From positions 124,001 through 188,000 of the forward strand of contig JADJHE010000005.1 in assembly GCA_016707685.1 (NCBI GenBank): a stretch of 64,000 bases of DNA. The letters run 5' to 3'. Shown piece by piece: positions 18,050 to 28,996 of the stretch (its first letter is position 1; the number at the start of each line of letters is the position of its first letter). A model generated the notes under the pieces. That model made no database searches and was not told where the DNA came from. It saw only the letters and a list, made by a program, of their open reading frames with translations. This DNA comes from Bacteroidota bacterium. GTDB lineage: Bacteria; Bacteroidota; Bacteroidia; 2-12-FULL-35-15. The position numbers and the translations under genes were made by a program.

Positions 18050-19732
18050 GTTGTTTATTAATGAATTGTTGAATCAATAATGCCAATACCATAACCGTGA
18101 TACAACCAATCACATTCAACCATAAAAAGGCTGTTAAATCAACTATCCAAGCATATACAATAAATGCCTCAGCAATTAATGCTGCTATAAATACGGCTGA
18201 ACCACTTACTTTTTTCAAATAGAATGCAACCAAGAAAATGCCCAAAATAGTTCCATAAAACAAAGAACCCAATATATTTACTGCTTCTATTAAATTACCC
18301 AATTTACTTGCATACAATGCTACCAAAACACAAAATCCACCCCAAGCAACAGTTGCCCAACGCGAAGCCGCCAAATACTGTTTATCGTTCTCATTCTTTT
18401 TGAATATTCGTTTATAAAAATCAACAATGGTTGTTGATGCCAAGGAATTTAAACCGCTTGCTGTAGAACCCATCGATGCTAAAAAAATAATGGCAATTAA
18501 CAACCCTACAATCCCAACAGGTAACTGCTTTGTTACAAAATGCAAAAACACATAATTGGTATCATTTGTATCCGCCTTTGGATTATTCTTAATCATTAAA
18601 GCACTTACTTCTTTTTTAATTTCAGTGCTTTTAGCGTCTAATAATTGCAGCTTTTCTCTCAACACATTTTGTCCCTGCTCATCATCACGATGAAGTGCAT
18701 CAACCAATACCATCACTTGTTTTTGTTTCTCTTCGTGCACCAATTGGTATGCATTATCCAACTTCACATACGCATCGTGGTAAACACTTTGGTTTATTCG
18801 ATCCAGTTCCACATTATTAAAAAACACCGGAGGCTTGTAGAATTGATAAAAGGTAAATACCAATGTTCCTATCAATAAAATAAAAAATTGCATTGGAATT
18901 TTAATCAAACCATTCATCACTAAACCTAACCTACTCTGAGTAACAGATGAACCTGTTAGGTAGCGTCCTACTTGTGATTGATCGGTTCCGAAATACGAAA
19001 GCTGAAGAAAAAAACCACCAATAATTCCCGACCAAATATTGTATCGGTTGTTTAAATCAAAGGTGGTATCGATTGCATTTAGTTTATCCATTTTACCTGC
19101 AATGTGCAGGGCATCAACAAAACCAACATTTTCGGGCAACAAATGCACCACCATAAATGCTGCTAAAAATAATCCTGCAAAGATGATTGCCATTTGTAAT
19201 AACTGTGTATAAGAAACCGCTTTGGTGCCACCATAAACAGTATAAGCAATAACCAACATTCCATTAAACAAAATAGTATACGTAATATCGATATTTAAAA
19301 TAGACGACAATACAATTGCAGGTGCATAAATAGTAATACCTGTAGACAAACCACGTTGCAAAAGAAACAAAAATGCGGTAAGTGAACGCGTTTTATTATC
19401 AAAACGTTTTTCTAAATATTCATAAGCTGTATAAACATTTAACTTATGAAAATAGGGATGAATGTGATACAGAGAACAACCATTGCTAATGGCAAACCAA
19501 AATAGAACTGAACAAAGCGCAAACCATCGCTATAGGCTTGTCCGGGTGCTGACAAAAATGTTATTGCACTTGCTTGCGTTGCCATCACCGACAAACCCAC
19601 ATGATACCAAGGCAACTGACGATCAGCAAGTAAATAACCATCAATATTTTTCGTGCCTCTACTTTTCCAAACGCCATAAAAAACTATTAAAAACAATGTA
19701 ATTAATAGTACAATCCAATCAATTACACTCAT
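18033..19732 (-). CDS. Sodium:solute symporter (SSS family), frameshifted
   Basis: About 566 residues after repair, with 12-14 membrane helices. The N-terminal frame (to 19439) has GYLLADRQLPWYHVGLSVMA and TQASAITFLSAPGQAY, typical of SSS transporters; after one missing base near 19446 the protein continues KLNVYTAYEYLEKRF and then the rest (QLSYFGTDQSQVGRYL; ASMGSTASGLNSLAS with sodium-site serines). A long soluble insert at about nt 18590-18790 separates two helices. The start ATG overlaps the stop TGA of the 39-residue gene upstream (ATGA), so the two are translationally coupled. It is downstream of the PIG-L deacetylase, suggesting uptake of a product of that enzyme, by inference. Confidence 0.88.
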
Positions 19733-19848
19733 TCAAAATGTTTTGTAAAGAAGTAAAAAATCGAAATAAGAAAGCACAAAAACAATATGACAAATGCGTA
19801 CACATTATTCCAATTTTTAAAAAAGGGCACTTTCTTATTTTGTGACAT
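19729..19848 (-). CDS. 39-residue single-helix membrane protein coupled to the symporter
   Basis: A tiny gene: ATG at 19848-19846, stop TGA at 19731-19729, encoding a 39-residue protein. Residues 1-17 are polar and basic (MSQNKKVPFFKNWNNVY), 18-34 form one hydrophobic helix (AFVILFLCFLISIFYFF) and the end is TKHFE. It starts 1 base after the stop codon of the PIG-L gene and its TGA overlaps the ATG of the symporter gene. This order (deacetylase, mini-membrane protein, symporter) and the ATGA overlap strongly suggest a real, co-translated protein, perhaps an accessory subunit of the symporter, like the small partners known for other SSS transporters. I recall similar short proteins before Bacteroidota symporter genes but cannot name a family. 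Confidence 0.75.
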   Translation of the reverse strand: MSQNKKVPFFKNWNNVYAFVILFLCFLISIFYFFTKHFE

Positions 19849-19849
19849 G

Positions 19850-22355
19850 TTATTTATTTTGAGGAATGCTCAATAAGTTTACAAACAAACGATATGCACC
19901 AGGCACGCCAGCTGGCAATTCGCGGAAGAATGACAAACCGGTATAAACAAAATTTCCTTTTCCATACTTTGCAACAATAACACTACCATTACTTGGCTTT
20001 TCAGATGGGTCATTCATATCAAAAACAGTTTGGTATTCTTTGTCTAATTCTGTTGCAAAGTAAATTCCACGCTCTTGAATCCAAGCATCAAAATCATTAT
20101 CGTTTATTTTATTCGGAGAATTTAATACTGAATGTTCTTTATTTGTAAAGGTTACTTTTGCAAATTCATCGGTAACCCTATCTCTTGAAATGGTAAAAGG
20201 GTAAGGTGCAATTTTAGCCACAACAGGACCAATACGATTGTTTGTATTGTATTGTACTACTAAATTTCCACCATTTTTAATGTACTCCATTAATTTGCTA
20301 TAATGAATTTGCAATCGGTCGTTTGTGTTGTATGCTCTAACACCAGTAACAATTGCATTGTATTTCGACAAATTTTCATTTACCAATAACTCATCCGTTA
20401 AAATGGTAACATTATAACCAACTTGTTTCAAGCATGCAGCAACATCATCACCGGCACCAGGAATGTATCCTATTTCAACACCAGTCTTTTTCAAATCAAC
20501 ATTAATCAATTTTGTTTCTGCATCACTTAATATTATCTGATACGGAATATGATCATATTCAATACGTTTTATACTTTTTGAATACGTTTTTCCATCAATA
20601 AGCAAAGAGGCAGATAAAACAGCATGTTCAGCCTTTTCACCTGCAACAATTTCAATATCAATAATCACCTCTTCATCTTTAGCAACTAATTTGAATTCTG
20701 CATTTTTCATTTTCACGGTCCAACCAGAAGGTGCATTTAATTTTAAAATCCCAGTAACATTTGTAGTGTTTGCTTTTATAACCAATTGAATCATTTTTGA
20801 AGGGGAATCGGAAAAAACAATCACTTTCTCTGTAAAATTTACAGTAGCAGGAGGCAAAATTTCTAATGGACGGTATACTTCTCCTTTTACGGGATCAGTA
20901 CTTTTGTAAATGATACTTTTATCGATTTTTAAATTTAAACCTGCAATCGTAATGTCGAACTGGACTTTTGCTTGTGCATCATTCTCCGGCTTACCTATCA
21001 ACGAAATAGAACTTACTTGATAACGCCCATTACTAGCCTTTTGATTTAACCAATATGGATTTGAATAACTTATTACGTTGGCTAATTTTTCTTTGCGTTT
21101 AAACGTATACAATTCATTTTGTTTTAGACTAGATGAAACAATAGTGTCTAATTGATTTAAATACGATACTTTATTCATCATCACCTCCACTTTATTTCTA
21201 CAAACTATTTGTGCTGTAATTGCAAGTTCTTGTCCTGCTATGGCGATGTAGTTTGCTGCCGAAGCCTCAACAAACAACCCAGCACAAGCCAATAACAACA
21301 GTTCTGTTTCTTTTAGTTTTAGTGTTTTCCAATACTTTAGTGTTGCATTTTTTTCATCGAGCGATTGAATTGATTTATAAATATTAACCAATGCAGGAAT
21401 ACTGGTTTTCTGGAAGTTCAGGATTAAATGCTTTTAAAACATCCTTTAGTTGACTCTGAATTTTTTCAGTTCCATTTAATCGTGCCCACGATGTATTTAT
21501 CCCTTCAAACAAATCTGATTTTACACTATCACCTTTTAACAATTTAAAATATTCAATATTCGTTCCTCTTTGTTTTGCCGAACCAAAACCTTTGACTCTT
21601 GTGCATTGATCGACTCTCCGCTGCAATCTCTCCATAACTTTTTCCTAATAATGGATTAAATACACCTACATCAATTTTTAACTGATTCGGAGCTGTTGTG
21701 TTTGTAGTTCCAAAATTAAACGTGTTCCAAAAATTCTTTTTGCTTGCCATGTTTCGGTATAACTTAATTGATCGGGGAAAATTTTAGGGTTTGCTGCTGC
21801 ATCAAATGCTTCTAAAGCTAAAATGGCTGATGCTGTATGATGCCCATGTCCGCCTTCGCCTGTTGTTGGGAATCGGCAAATAATAACATCAGGCTTAAAT
21901 TTACGGATAGCCAAAACCACATCCTACAGAATACTATCCTTGTTCCAAATTTGAAATGTTTCTTCGGAATTTTTTGAATAGCCAAAATCATTTGCTCTTG
22001 TAAAAAACTGTTCAGCACCGTCAACACGTCTTGCTGCCAGTAACTCTTGTGTACGAATCAAACCTAACAACTCTGCCTGCTCTTTCCCTACTAAATTTTG
22101 TCCGCCATCACCTCTTGTTAAAGAAAGATAACCTGTCCTTAATTTTTTCTCATTCGCTAAATAAGCTAATAAGCGTGTGTTTTCATCATCGGGATGCGCA
22201 GCTATGTATAAAACACTACCAACGGTGTTTAACTTCTTCATTTGATGCAGAAGCTCAGCTGAAGTAATAGATGCAGGTGCTTGTGCTTTAGCGGTTGTTA
22301 AAGCGAATAAAAAGAGAATAAATAATCCTTTAATTTTCATATTGTGTAAATTCAA
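19850..22355 (-). CDS. PIG-L family deacetylase, large two-domain form (multiply interrupted)
   Basis: About 834 residues after repair. The N-terminus (signal peptide KGLFILFLFALTTAKAQA) is followed by the PIG-L/LmbE zinc motif AAHPDDEN and by LTRGDGGQN, HGHHTASA; the rest is a large beta-rich region and a C-terminal glutamine-amidotransferase-like domain (GVRAYNTNDRL; GGNLVVQYNT; GKGNFVYTGLSFFRELPAG). The sequence is broken four times: an in-frame TAG at 21924-21926 where CAG is expected, a missing T at about 21735, an extra A at about 21598 and an extra A at about 21405. PIG-L enzymes remove N-acetyl groups from sugars. Exported, probably periplasmic. Such large forms pair with symporters in Bacteroidota. 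Confidence 0.85.
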
Positions 22356-22480
22356 TAATTACATCTTCATTAATAGTCAACAGTAATAGGATAAAAATGT
22401 TCTGTTTCATTCCAAAGCCTATTTTTGTAAAAATACAATTAAAAATTTACGCATATCTATGTGCAATAAAAGAAACCTCT

Positions 22481-22488
22481 TACATTTG
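22481..22488 (+). promoter_or_regulatory. -7 box of the TerB/J-domain gene
   Basis: TACATTTG matches TAnnTTTG, 16 bases upstream of the ATG at 22505, implying a very short leader. Confidence 0.45.
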
Positions 22489-22504
22489 CACATATATTAA
22501 AAAT

Positions 22505-23243
22505 ATGGCAAAGTTAAAATTCGGAAAATGGTTAGTGGAACACTTGGTTGGGCTTTTGGAGGTCCGCTTGGAGGTGTTTTAGGTTTCGCAGTGGGTTCTG
22601 CATTTGATGCGGCAAGTGTTACCGTAAAAACAGAGAGCGGTAGAACAAGTCAGCCAACCAACCATGCAGGTGACTTTGCAGCTAGCTTATTAGTTTTGTC
22701 TGCTGCAGTGATGAAGAGTGATGGTAGAATGCTAAAAAGTGAATTGGATTTTGTGAAAAAGTTTTTAGTTCAACAATTTGGTGAAGCACATGCACAACAA
22801 CAAATTTTATTACTCAAAGAAATTTTAACACAAGAAATACCATTACGTGATGTTTGCTTTCAAATAAAGCATTACATGCCGCATTCGGAACGAATTCAAA
22901 TTATTCATTACTTATTTGGAATTTCAAAAGCGGATGGACATGTACATGAGTTAGAATTGCAAACAATACAAACCATCTCTAATTACTTAGGAGTAAATCA
23001 TGCTGATTTTAATTCACTAAAGGCAATGTACTTTAAAGATACAAATAGTGATTATCAAATATTAGAAATTGAACCAAATGCATCGGATGAGGAAGTCAAA
23101 AAGCATATCGTAAAATGGCTGTAAAATTTCATCCGGATAAAGTAGCAGCCTTAGGCGAGGAAGTACAAAAAGCTGCAAAAGAAAAGTTTCAGCATGTTCA
23201 AAATGCCTATGAGAACATCAAAAAACAAAGAGGCTTTTCTTAA
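22505..23243 (+). CDS. TerB-like / DjlA-type J-domain co-chaperone (frameshifted twice)
   Basis: About 246 residues after repair. Start MAKLKFGKW, then a glycine-rich hydrophobic segment (SGTLGWAFGGPLGGVLGFAV) like the membrane anchor of DjlA; a helical TerB-like domain (AASLLVLSAAVMKSDGRMLK; YLFGISKADGHVHELELQ); and a C-terminal J domain (DYQILEIEPNASDEEVKK, then YRKMAVKFHPDKVA with the invariant HPD). Two single-base deletions break it: a missing G at about 22530 and one at about 23105. J domains stimulate the ATPase of DnaK; the anchored TerB-J arrangement suggests an inner-membrane co-chaperone. Convergent by 3 bases with the small gene at 23247. Confidence 0.85.
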
Positions 23244-23246
23244 AAC

Positions 23247-23443
23247 CTATTTCAAATCAATTTCTATTGCTTCTATTTGTTGCACTTGCATTACTTCAAT
23301 AAAGTTTGAGTTTTGCGTTTCTGAAAATAATTCTAAATTATTATTGGAAATAAACTCGTATTGATCTTGACTAGAAGGTTCTTGACTTAATAACACACCA
23401 AATTTTTCTCCCCTGTTTTTAAATACACAATTGCATCTTTCAT
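23247..23443 (-). CDS. Small conserved hypothetical protein (frameshifted)
   Basis: A 65-residue soluble protein after adding one A in the A run at about 23416-23420. The first frame reads MKDAIVYLK and the second continues GEKFGVLLSQEPSSQDQYEF, then NNNLELFSETQNSNFIEV to a stop at 23247. The fully open second frame, its exact fit to the start codon and the acidic amphipathic composition support it as a gene, but it is short and I know of no function. Convergent with the J-domain gene. Confidence 0.5.
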
Positions 23444-23520
23444 ATCTATTTTATTAATTTTTATGAAACAAAATTAACCCTAAGATATTAGGAGAATATT
23501 AAGAAGGAATGAAGTAAAGA

Positions 23521-23796
23521 TTAAATAGGGCGTTTTCTGTATACAAATGAACTATCAACTGATGTATGAGGTGTTGTTGATGTTCTAGCTAATTTACCAG
23601 CTTTTTTCAGGCTCCCAGAAGTAGTATTTGTTGAAGGAGCAGATGGAATCAACTTAAAAATAACAATTGAACTCTTTAAACTAACAGATGTGTCAGAAGT
23701 AGGGTGCTCTGGTTTATCAGGATTTGTACCTCCATTACCATTAGCAAATGCTACCGTAGAAACAAAGAAAGAGAAGATAAAGAGTACTTTTTTCAA
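23521..23796 (-). CDS. Small secreted protein of unknown function
   Basis: A TTG start at 23796 gives a signal peptide (LKKVLFIFSFFVSTVAFANG), then a low-complexity mature part rich in serine, threonine, proline and lysine (GTNPDKPEHPTSDTSVSL), about 92 residues in all. An ATG at 23877 in the same frame would add 27 residues ahead of the signal peptide, which makes it less likely. The protein carries no recognisable domain. It lies downstream of the M43 protease gene behind its terminator. Real gene status is likely but not certain. Confidence 0.5.
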   Translation of the reverse strand: MKKVLFIFSFFVSTVAFANGNGGTNPDKPEHPTSDTSVSLKSSIVIFKLIPSAPSTNTTSGSLKKAGKLARTSTTPHTSVDSSFVYRKRPI

Positions 23797-23876
23797 AACA
23801 ATTAGATTTTGTTTACCAAATGTAATTTGTTTTTCACTAAAAACAAAATTTAAAGAGAGATTAGCATTTTTTAACA

Positions 23877-23912
23877 AAAAAAAATGGAGAGGCTAGCCTC
23901 TCCATTTTTTTT
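23877..23912 (-). terminator. Perfect palindromic terminator after the M43 protease gene
   Basis: 36-base perfect palindrome, arms 18 bases each (core ATGGAGAGGCT), with A and T runs, 15 bases past the protease stop codon at 23927. Confidence 0.88.
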
Positions 23913-23926
23913 GTAATTAACTAATT

Positions 23927-26026
23927 TTATTCAGTAATAACCAATTTACGAGTAACCACGGCATTGTTTACTGTCAATCGAACAAAGTAAATACCATTTT
24001 TCAAGCTATATTCTGATTTAGAAATAGTGAAATTATAATCACCTTCAACTTGGTTTGAATTAATAACTTCTGCAACTTTTTTACCTAAAACATCAACAAC
24101 TTCAAGTTTAACGTTTCCTTTTTCAGTCAAATGGTAAGCAATACTAGTTGACTCTGAAGTAGGATTTGGATAAATTCCTAAATTGAAATTATTAGATTGT
24201 TCGTTAATACCAACAACTCCACTTAAATTAATATCATCAATATAGAAATTATTTGATGCTAAACCAGTTGCATATTCCCACTTAAAACGGACATTTGGTT
24301 TGTTATTTAATGCTGCAGGCAATGTAATTGTTTTAGTAGCCCAATTATTTGCGTAATAAGGGAAAAACTCACCATTTACAAATCCATTGTTAGCAATAGC
24401 TGCTGCCTGCATTGTTCCAGCTGAATAAACAGTCCATGTAGAACCACAATTAGTTGAATAATAAAACTTCAACACATCATTTGCTTCAGCAGCTGAAGTT
24501 GCACGAGATGCACCAGCGTATTTGAAAGTTAGTGTTGCTCCTGATAAATAAGTGAAATCATAAGAAGGTGATATTAACTCATCGATGTCTTCATAATAAT
24601 TGGTATAACCTTCCATTTTAGCAGAATAAGAACTGTTGTAACCTGGAAAATTTAAAGACCATGATTTACCATTGTCATCTAAATCGTTCACTCTCCAATT
24701 TTGCCAAAAATTTCCTTGTTGGAAATTTTCGTAATAACCAGTTGCTGGTAAAGCACCGTTAGTATTATCTACATTAATTAAATACTGCTTCGTAATAGAA
24801 TCTGTTCCTTGAGCATTACTAACAACTAACTTTGTTTCATAAACACCAGAAGTATTGTATGTAACAGTTACAGGACCAGCAGAATTTGACGTTGATGGAG
24901 ATGCATTTGGACCAAAATCCCAACTTGTTGATGTAGGAGTTCCTAATGTAGTTGCTCTTGTATATGTAATTGTACTTCCACTGCAAATGAAATTTCTGTT
25001 AACTGTAAAGTTTGCTTTAGGAGCACAAGCTGCCCTGCAGGTGTGATTCCTGTTGCTGCTAAGTTTGCAGCAGACCACAAATTATTTCTCTGAGACATTG
25101 AACTCTCTAAAGCTGCTCTAACTCTATCTTTTTGACCATAGGTAAACATGTATGTACAGCTAGAGTAATCCATGTAATTATTAATGTTTTGCAAAACACC
25201 TGGGGCACAAGAAGAATCGATTGAAGGGCAAGTAGAGAAATGACCTTTTGTTTCTGGAGTATCTGTAACACCATCATCGCCACAAGCCACGTTGATTTCG
25301 CCACCACCCCAAACATGGTTTAGGTTTAACCAGTGACCAGCTTCGTGAGTAAGTGTTCTTGAACTACCATTACAAGTACTATAAATCATGATGATACCAT
25401 CCCAATTGCTATAAGGAGCATATTGTGTAGCACTAGGAAAATAAGCATATCCAAGTGTTATTCCTCCTGAAGTACCAGAAGGTATATTATCTACAACCCA
25501 AACATTCAAATATTTGTCTTTTGGCCAAGGGTTTAACTTAGACTGATCACTTCCTAAATAGGTTTTATGAGAATAGATACGATCAATTCCATTTGTACAA
25601 TTACCGTTTGGATCTATTTTAGCTAGTTCGAACTGAATTTTAGTATCAGCAGCAATTGCATTAAATCCAGACAAAATATTTGTAGTATCTGAATTTTGTT
25701 TTCTCCAATCTAGATTAAGACGGTTCATTTGAGCTGCAATTGTAGCATCCGAAACATTTTGTGCAGCAGTTACGTAGATAACATGGAATACAACAGGAAT
25801 TGTATACACTTGCTCCGCTGCATTCATTCCTTTTTTTGCTTCAATTTGTTGCTCTAAAATTGCATCGTAATCAGCTTTTTTGCTGAATTAATTCTTGATG
25901 AGCTGCAAATAACTTTGCCTGAGCCTCTGATGTATAACAAGGCGTAACACTTTGAGCTAAAACATTTCCTCCAATTAAAGAAGAAATAACTCCTGCAAAA
26001 AATAGCTTTCGTAGATTTGTTTTCAT
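23927..26026 (-). CDS. Secreted M43 (pappalysin-type) metalloprotease with PKD and T9SS sorting domains (frameshifted twice)
   Basis: About 699 residues after repair. Signal peptide (MKTNLRKLFFAGVISSLIGG ... VLAQ); a helical pro-region (AHQELIQQKADYDAILEQQI); the M43 catalytic domain with the zinc motif HEAGHWLNLNH and YPVVFHVIY-type entry (IPVVFHVIYVT); a PKD-like domain (STSWDFGPNASPSTS; GVYETKLVVSN); a jelly-roll region; and a type A T9SS C-terminal domain (GIYPNPTSESTSI ... NGIYFVRLTVNN ... RKLVITE). Breaks: an extra A in the run at about 25881 and a missing G in GGG at about 25034. The enzyme is exported through the outer membrane by T9SS and digests proteins outside the cell. Monocistronic. 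Confidence 0.9.
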
Positions 26027-26238
26027 TATATATAGCATTTATTAAATTACATTATTTTACACTACAATATTAATGATAAAAAAAAGAAAATACAACACTG
26101 CTAATTAAAATATTACTACTTTTTTATTAAACGGTTGTTTTTTAAAGATTTACGGCAGATAACGGCTGCTTAGCTGCGAAAAAGCAATTCTGTCTAATTG
26201 TCACACTTTTTAATGGTACAATACTTGACTATTTTCAA

Positions 26239-26962
26239 ATGCTTATTTTCAACAAAATGCGTAACAACTCTTCCAAAATATTCTCTAGCTTCCTCTATCC
26301 TAGCCTATTTGTAGCTATTCTTTGGGTAATAAAACTTTTTGAGATTGCATTTGATTACGATTTTTTTTGGTACGGATTATACCCTCGCACTATTCATGGC
26401 TTAACAGGCATTATAACAGCTCCATTACTTCATGGTAGTTTATCCCATTTAATATCAAATTCATTACCATTAATCATCTTGGGAGCAATGATGTTTTTCT
26501 TTTATCGCAACATTGCTTTTCAGGTATTTTTTTGGGTTTATTTAATGACTGGAATATGGGTATGGGCTGCAGCTAGAAGCTCTTATCATATTGGTGCCAG
26601 CGGTATCTTGTATGGATTTGTTACCTTTTTGTTTTTTAGTGGTATTTTCCGAAAAGATGCTCGACTAATGGGTTTATCCATGTTTGTTGTGTTTTTGTAT
26701 GGCGCGATGGTATGGGGAATATTACCCATTATAAAAGGAGTTTCTTGGAATCCATTTATTGGGATCATTAGCGGGAATTATTACTGCTTATAATTTCAGA
26801 AAAGAAGGCCCACAAGCAAAAAAATACGATTGGGGCTCTGATGAAGAAAACGAACTTATTGATGTAAGCGGGGACCAACATTTCGAAACGAATCCATCCG
26901 ACAACAACAATCTTCAAATTAACTACACATTTAAAGAAAACGAGAATCCTAACAAGTCCTAG
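26239..26962 (+). CDS. Rhomboid family intramembrane serine protease (frameshifted)
   Basis: About 241 residues after repair. Six hydrophobic segments, the catalytic serine in GASGILYG (about residue 118) and the histidine in SWESHLLGSLAG are the rhomboid dyad. The N-terminal loop carries HGSLSHLISN, typical of rhomboids. At about 26740-26757 two bases are missing (one in GG, one in CC); restoring both recovers the histidine block exactly, so the enzyme is very likely functional. The C-terminal tail is acidic and soluble. It could start at 26257 (MRNNSSK) instead. It lies upstream of the Uup-like gene with a 56-base gap. Substrate unknown. Confidence 0.85.
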
Positions 26963-26972
26963 TTTATTTAAT

Positions 26973-26980
26973 TACTTTTG
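26973..26980 (+). promoter_or_regulatory. -7 box of the ABC-F gene
   Basis: TACTTTTG matches TAnnTTTG, 38 bases upstream of the GTG start at 27019. Confidence 0.45.
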
Positions 26981-27018
26981 CGCAAATTATTGAGCATCTA
27001 TTTAAATAAACAGAAAAA

Positions 27019-28914
27019 GTGAATTATCTTTCAGTAGAATCCCTATCAAAATCATACGGCCCTAAACAATTATTCGACAATATCAGTTTTGGCTTAAATC
27101 AAGGTCAACGTATTGCCTTAATTGCTAAAAATGGCGCAGGAAAATCAACATTATTAAAAATTTTAACAGGAAAAGAAATTGCTGATGCAGGAAATGTAAC
27201 CTTCCGCAAAGACATCACAGTCACCTACTTGGATCAAAACCCACTGTTCGATGAAAACAGCACTGTTATAGAAGCCATCTATAACACAGGAAACCCTGCC
27301 TTGAATGCTGTTCGTGCATACGAAGATGCACTCGAAGGTTTGAAAAGACTATAACGATAAAACACAAGCACAACTCGAAAAAGCAACAGCTAAAATTGAT
27401 GAATTAAATGCATGGGGAATTGACAGTAAAGTAAAAGAAGTTTTACAACGATTAAAAATTGCATTCCTCGATAAAAAAATATCGATGTTATCAGGTGGTC
27501 AAAAAAAACGTGTTGCTTTAGCGAAAGTTTTGATTGATGAACCCAACTTGCTAATTTTAGATGAGCCGACCAATCACTTGGATGTTGAAATGATTGAATG
27601 GTTGGAAGACTACTTGGTTTCATTAGACATGACACTCTTACTAGTAACCCATGATCGTTATTTTTTAGATAGCGTTTGTACCGAAATCATTGAACTTGAC
27701 AATAATAAATTATACAATTACAAAGGTAATTTCCAATATTACGTTGAGAAAAAAGCAGAACGTGAACAAATTGAAGGCTCTGAAATAGATAAAGCAAAAA
27801 ACCTTTATCGCAGAGAATTAGAATGGGTTCGCAGAATGCCAAAAGCACGTGGTACCAAATCGAAATCTCGATTAAATGCTTTTGATGATACAAAAGAAAA
27901 GCATTCAGTGGAAAACGGAAACCAAACTAGAACTCGGAGTAAAAATGAGTCGTATTGGTGGAAAAATTCTCGAATTCATTCACATTAAAAAAGCATTTGG
28001 TGCAACTAAAATTGTAAACGATTTTTCCTACATCTTTAAAAAAGGTGAAAAGATTGGTGTCATCGGAAAAAACGGTGTCGGTAAATCGACTGTATTGAAT
28101 ATGATTATGGGGATGGAAAAACCCGATGCAGGAACCATTCAAGCAGGAGAAACAATTGTATTTGGCTATTATTCCCAAGAAGGATTAAAATTAAATGAAG
28201 ATAAACGAGTAATTGAGGTTGTAAAAGACATTGCAGAATTTATTCCTTTGGCAGATGGCAGTAAACTTTCGGCATCAGGATTACTAACGAAATTTTTATT
28301 CCCACCAGATGTTCAATACAGCATGGTTTCAAAACTAAGCGGTGGTGAGAGAAGAAGGCTTTACTTAATGACTATCCTTATTAAAAATCCAAATTTTTTA
28401 ATTCTGGATGAACCTACAAACGATTTGGATATTGTAACATTAAGTGTACTCGAAGATTTTTTAACAGCTTTTCAAGGTTGTGTTTTAATTGTAACACATG
28501 ATCGTTACTTTATGGACAAAATGGTCGACCATTTATTTGTGTTTGAAGGCGAAGGTGTTGTTCGTGATTTCCCTGGAAACTATACAGAATACAGAGATAA
28601 AAAAGACCTTGAAGATAAAAACGGAAGCACTATACCCGTCCCTACTCCAATAAAAGCGATTGAAGAAGTTAAAGCTTCCACGAATACGAATTCAGATAAA
28701 CGCAAAGCAAGCTTTAAAAAAAAAATTCGAATTCTGAGCAATTAGAAAAAGACATTGCTAAACTTGAAGTAGAAAAAGTCGATTAACAGAATTGTTAAGT
28801 TCTGGTGCTGCACCTGCAAATGAAATTGCTGAATACAGCCAACAAATTGGAAAAGTAATTGCTGAATTGGATGAAAAAGGATTGCGCTGGTTAGAATTGA
28901 GCGAATTGATTTAA
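27019..28914 (+). CDS. Uup-like ABC-F ATPase (interrupted five times)
   Basis: About 632 residues after repair, beginning with GTG. Two ATP-binding cassettes: the first with Walker A KNGAGKST, signature LSGGQKKR and Walker B LLILDEPTNHLD; the second with GKNGVGKST, LSGGERRR and FLILDEPTNDLD. The linker has the ABC-F charged helix (EWVRRMPKARGTKSKSRL) and the C-terminus is the Uup-type coiled coil (QLEKDIAKLEVEKV ... LDEKGLRWLELSELI). No membrane domain: ABC-F proteins act on the ribosome or in DNA metabolism, not in transport. Breaks at about 27343 (extra A), 27890, 27925, 28720 (missing A) and 28785 (missing C). The density of errors in one gene is the highest in the window. Confidence 0.88.
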
Positions 28915-28996
28915 ATTCACTTTTTCCATTGAATTCTAATAGGCAAGTCGATTTGTTTGAATATATAAGACAACAATCGTCTCACTGTAAATTAAA

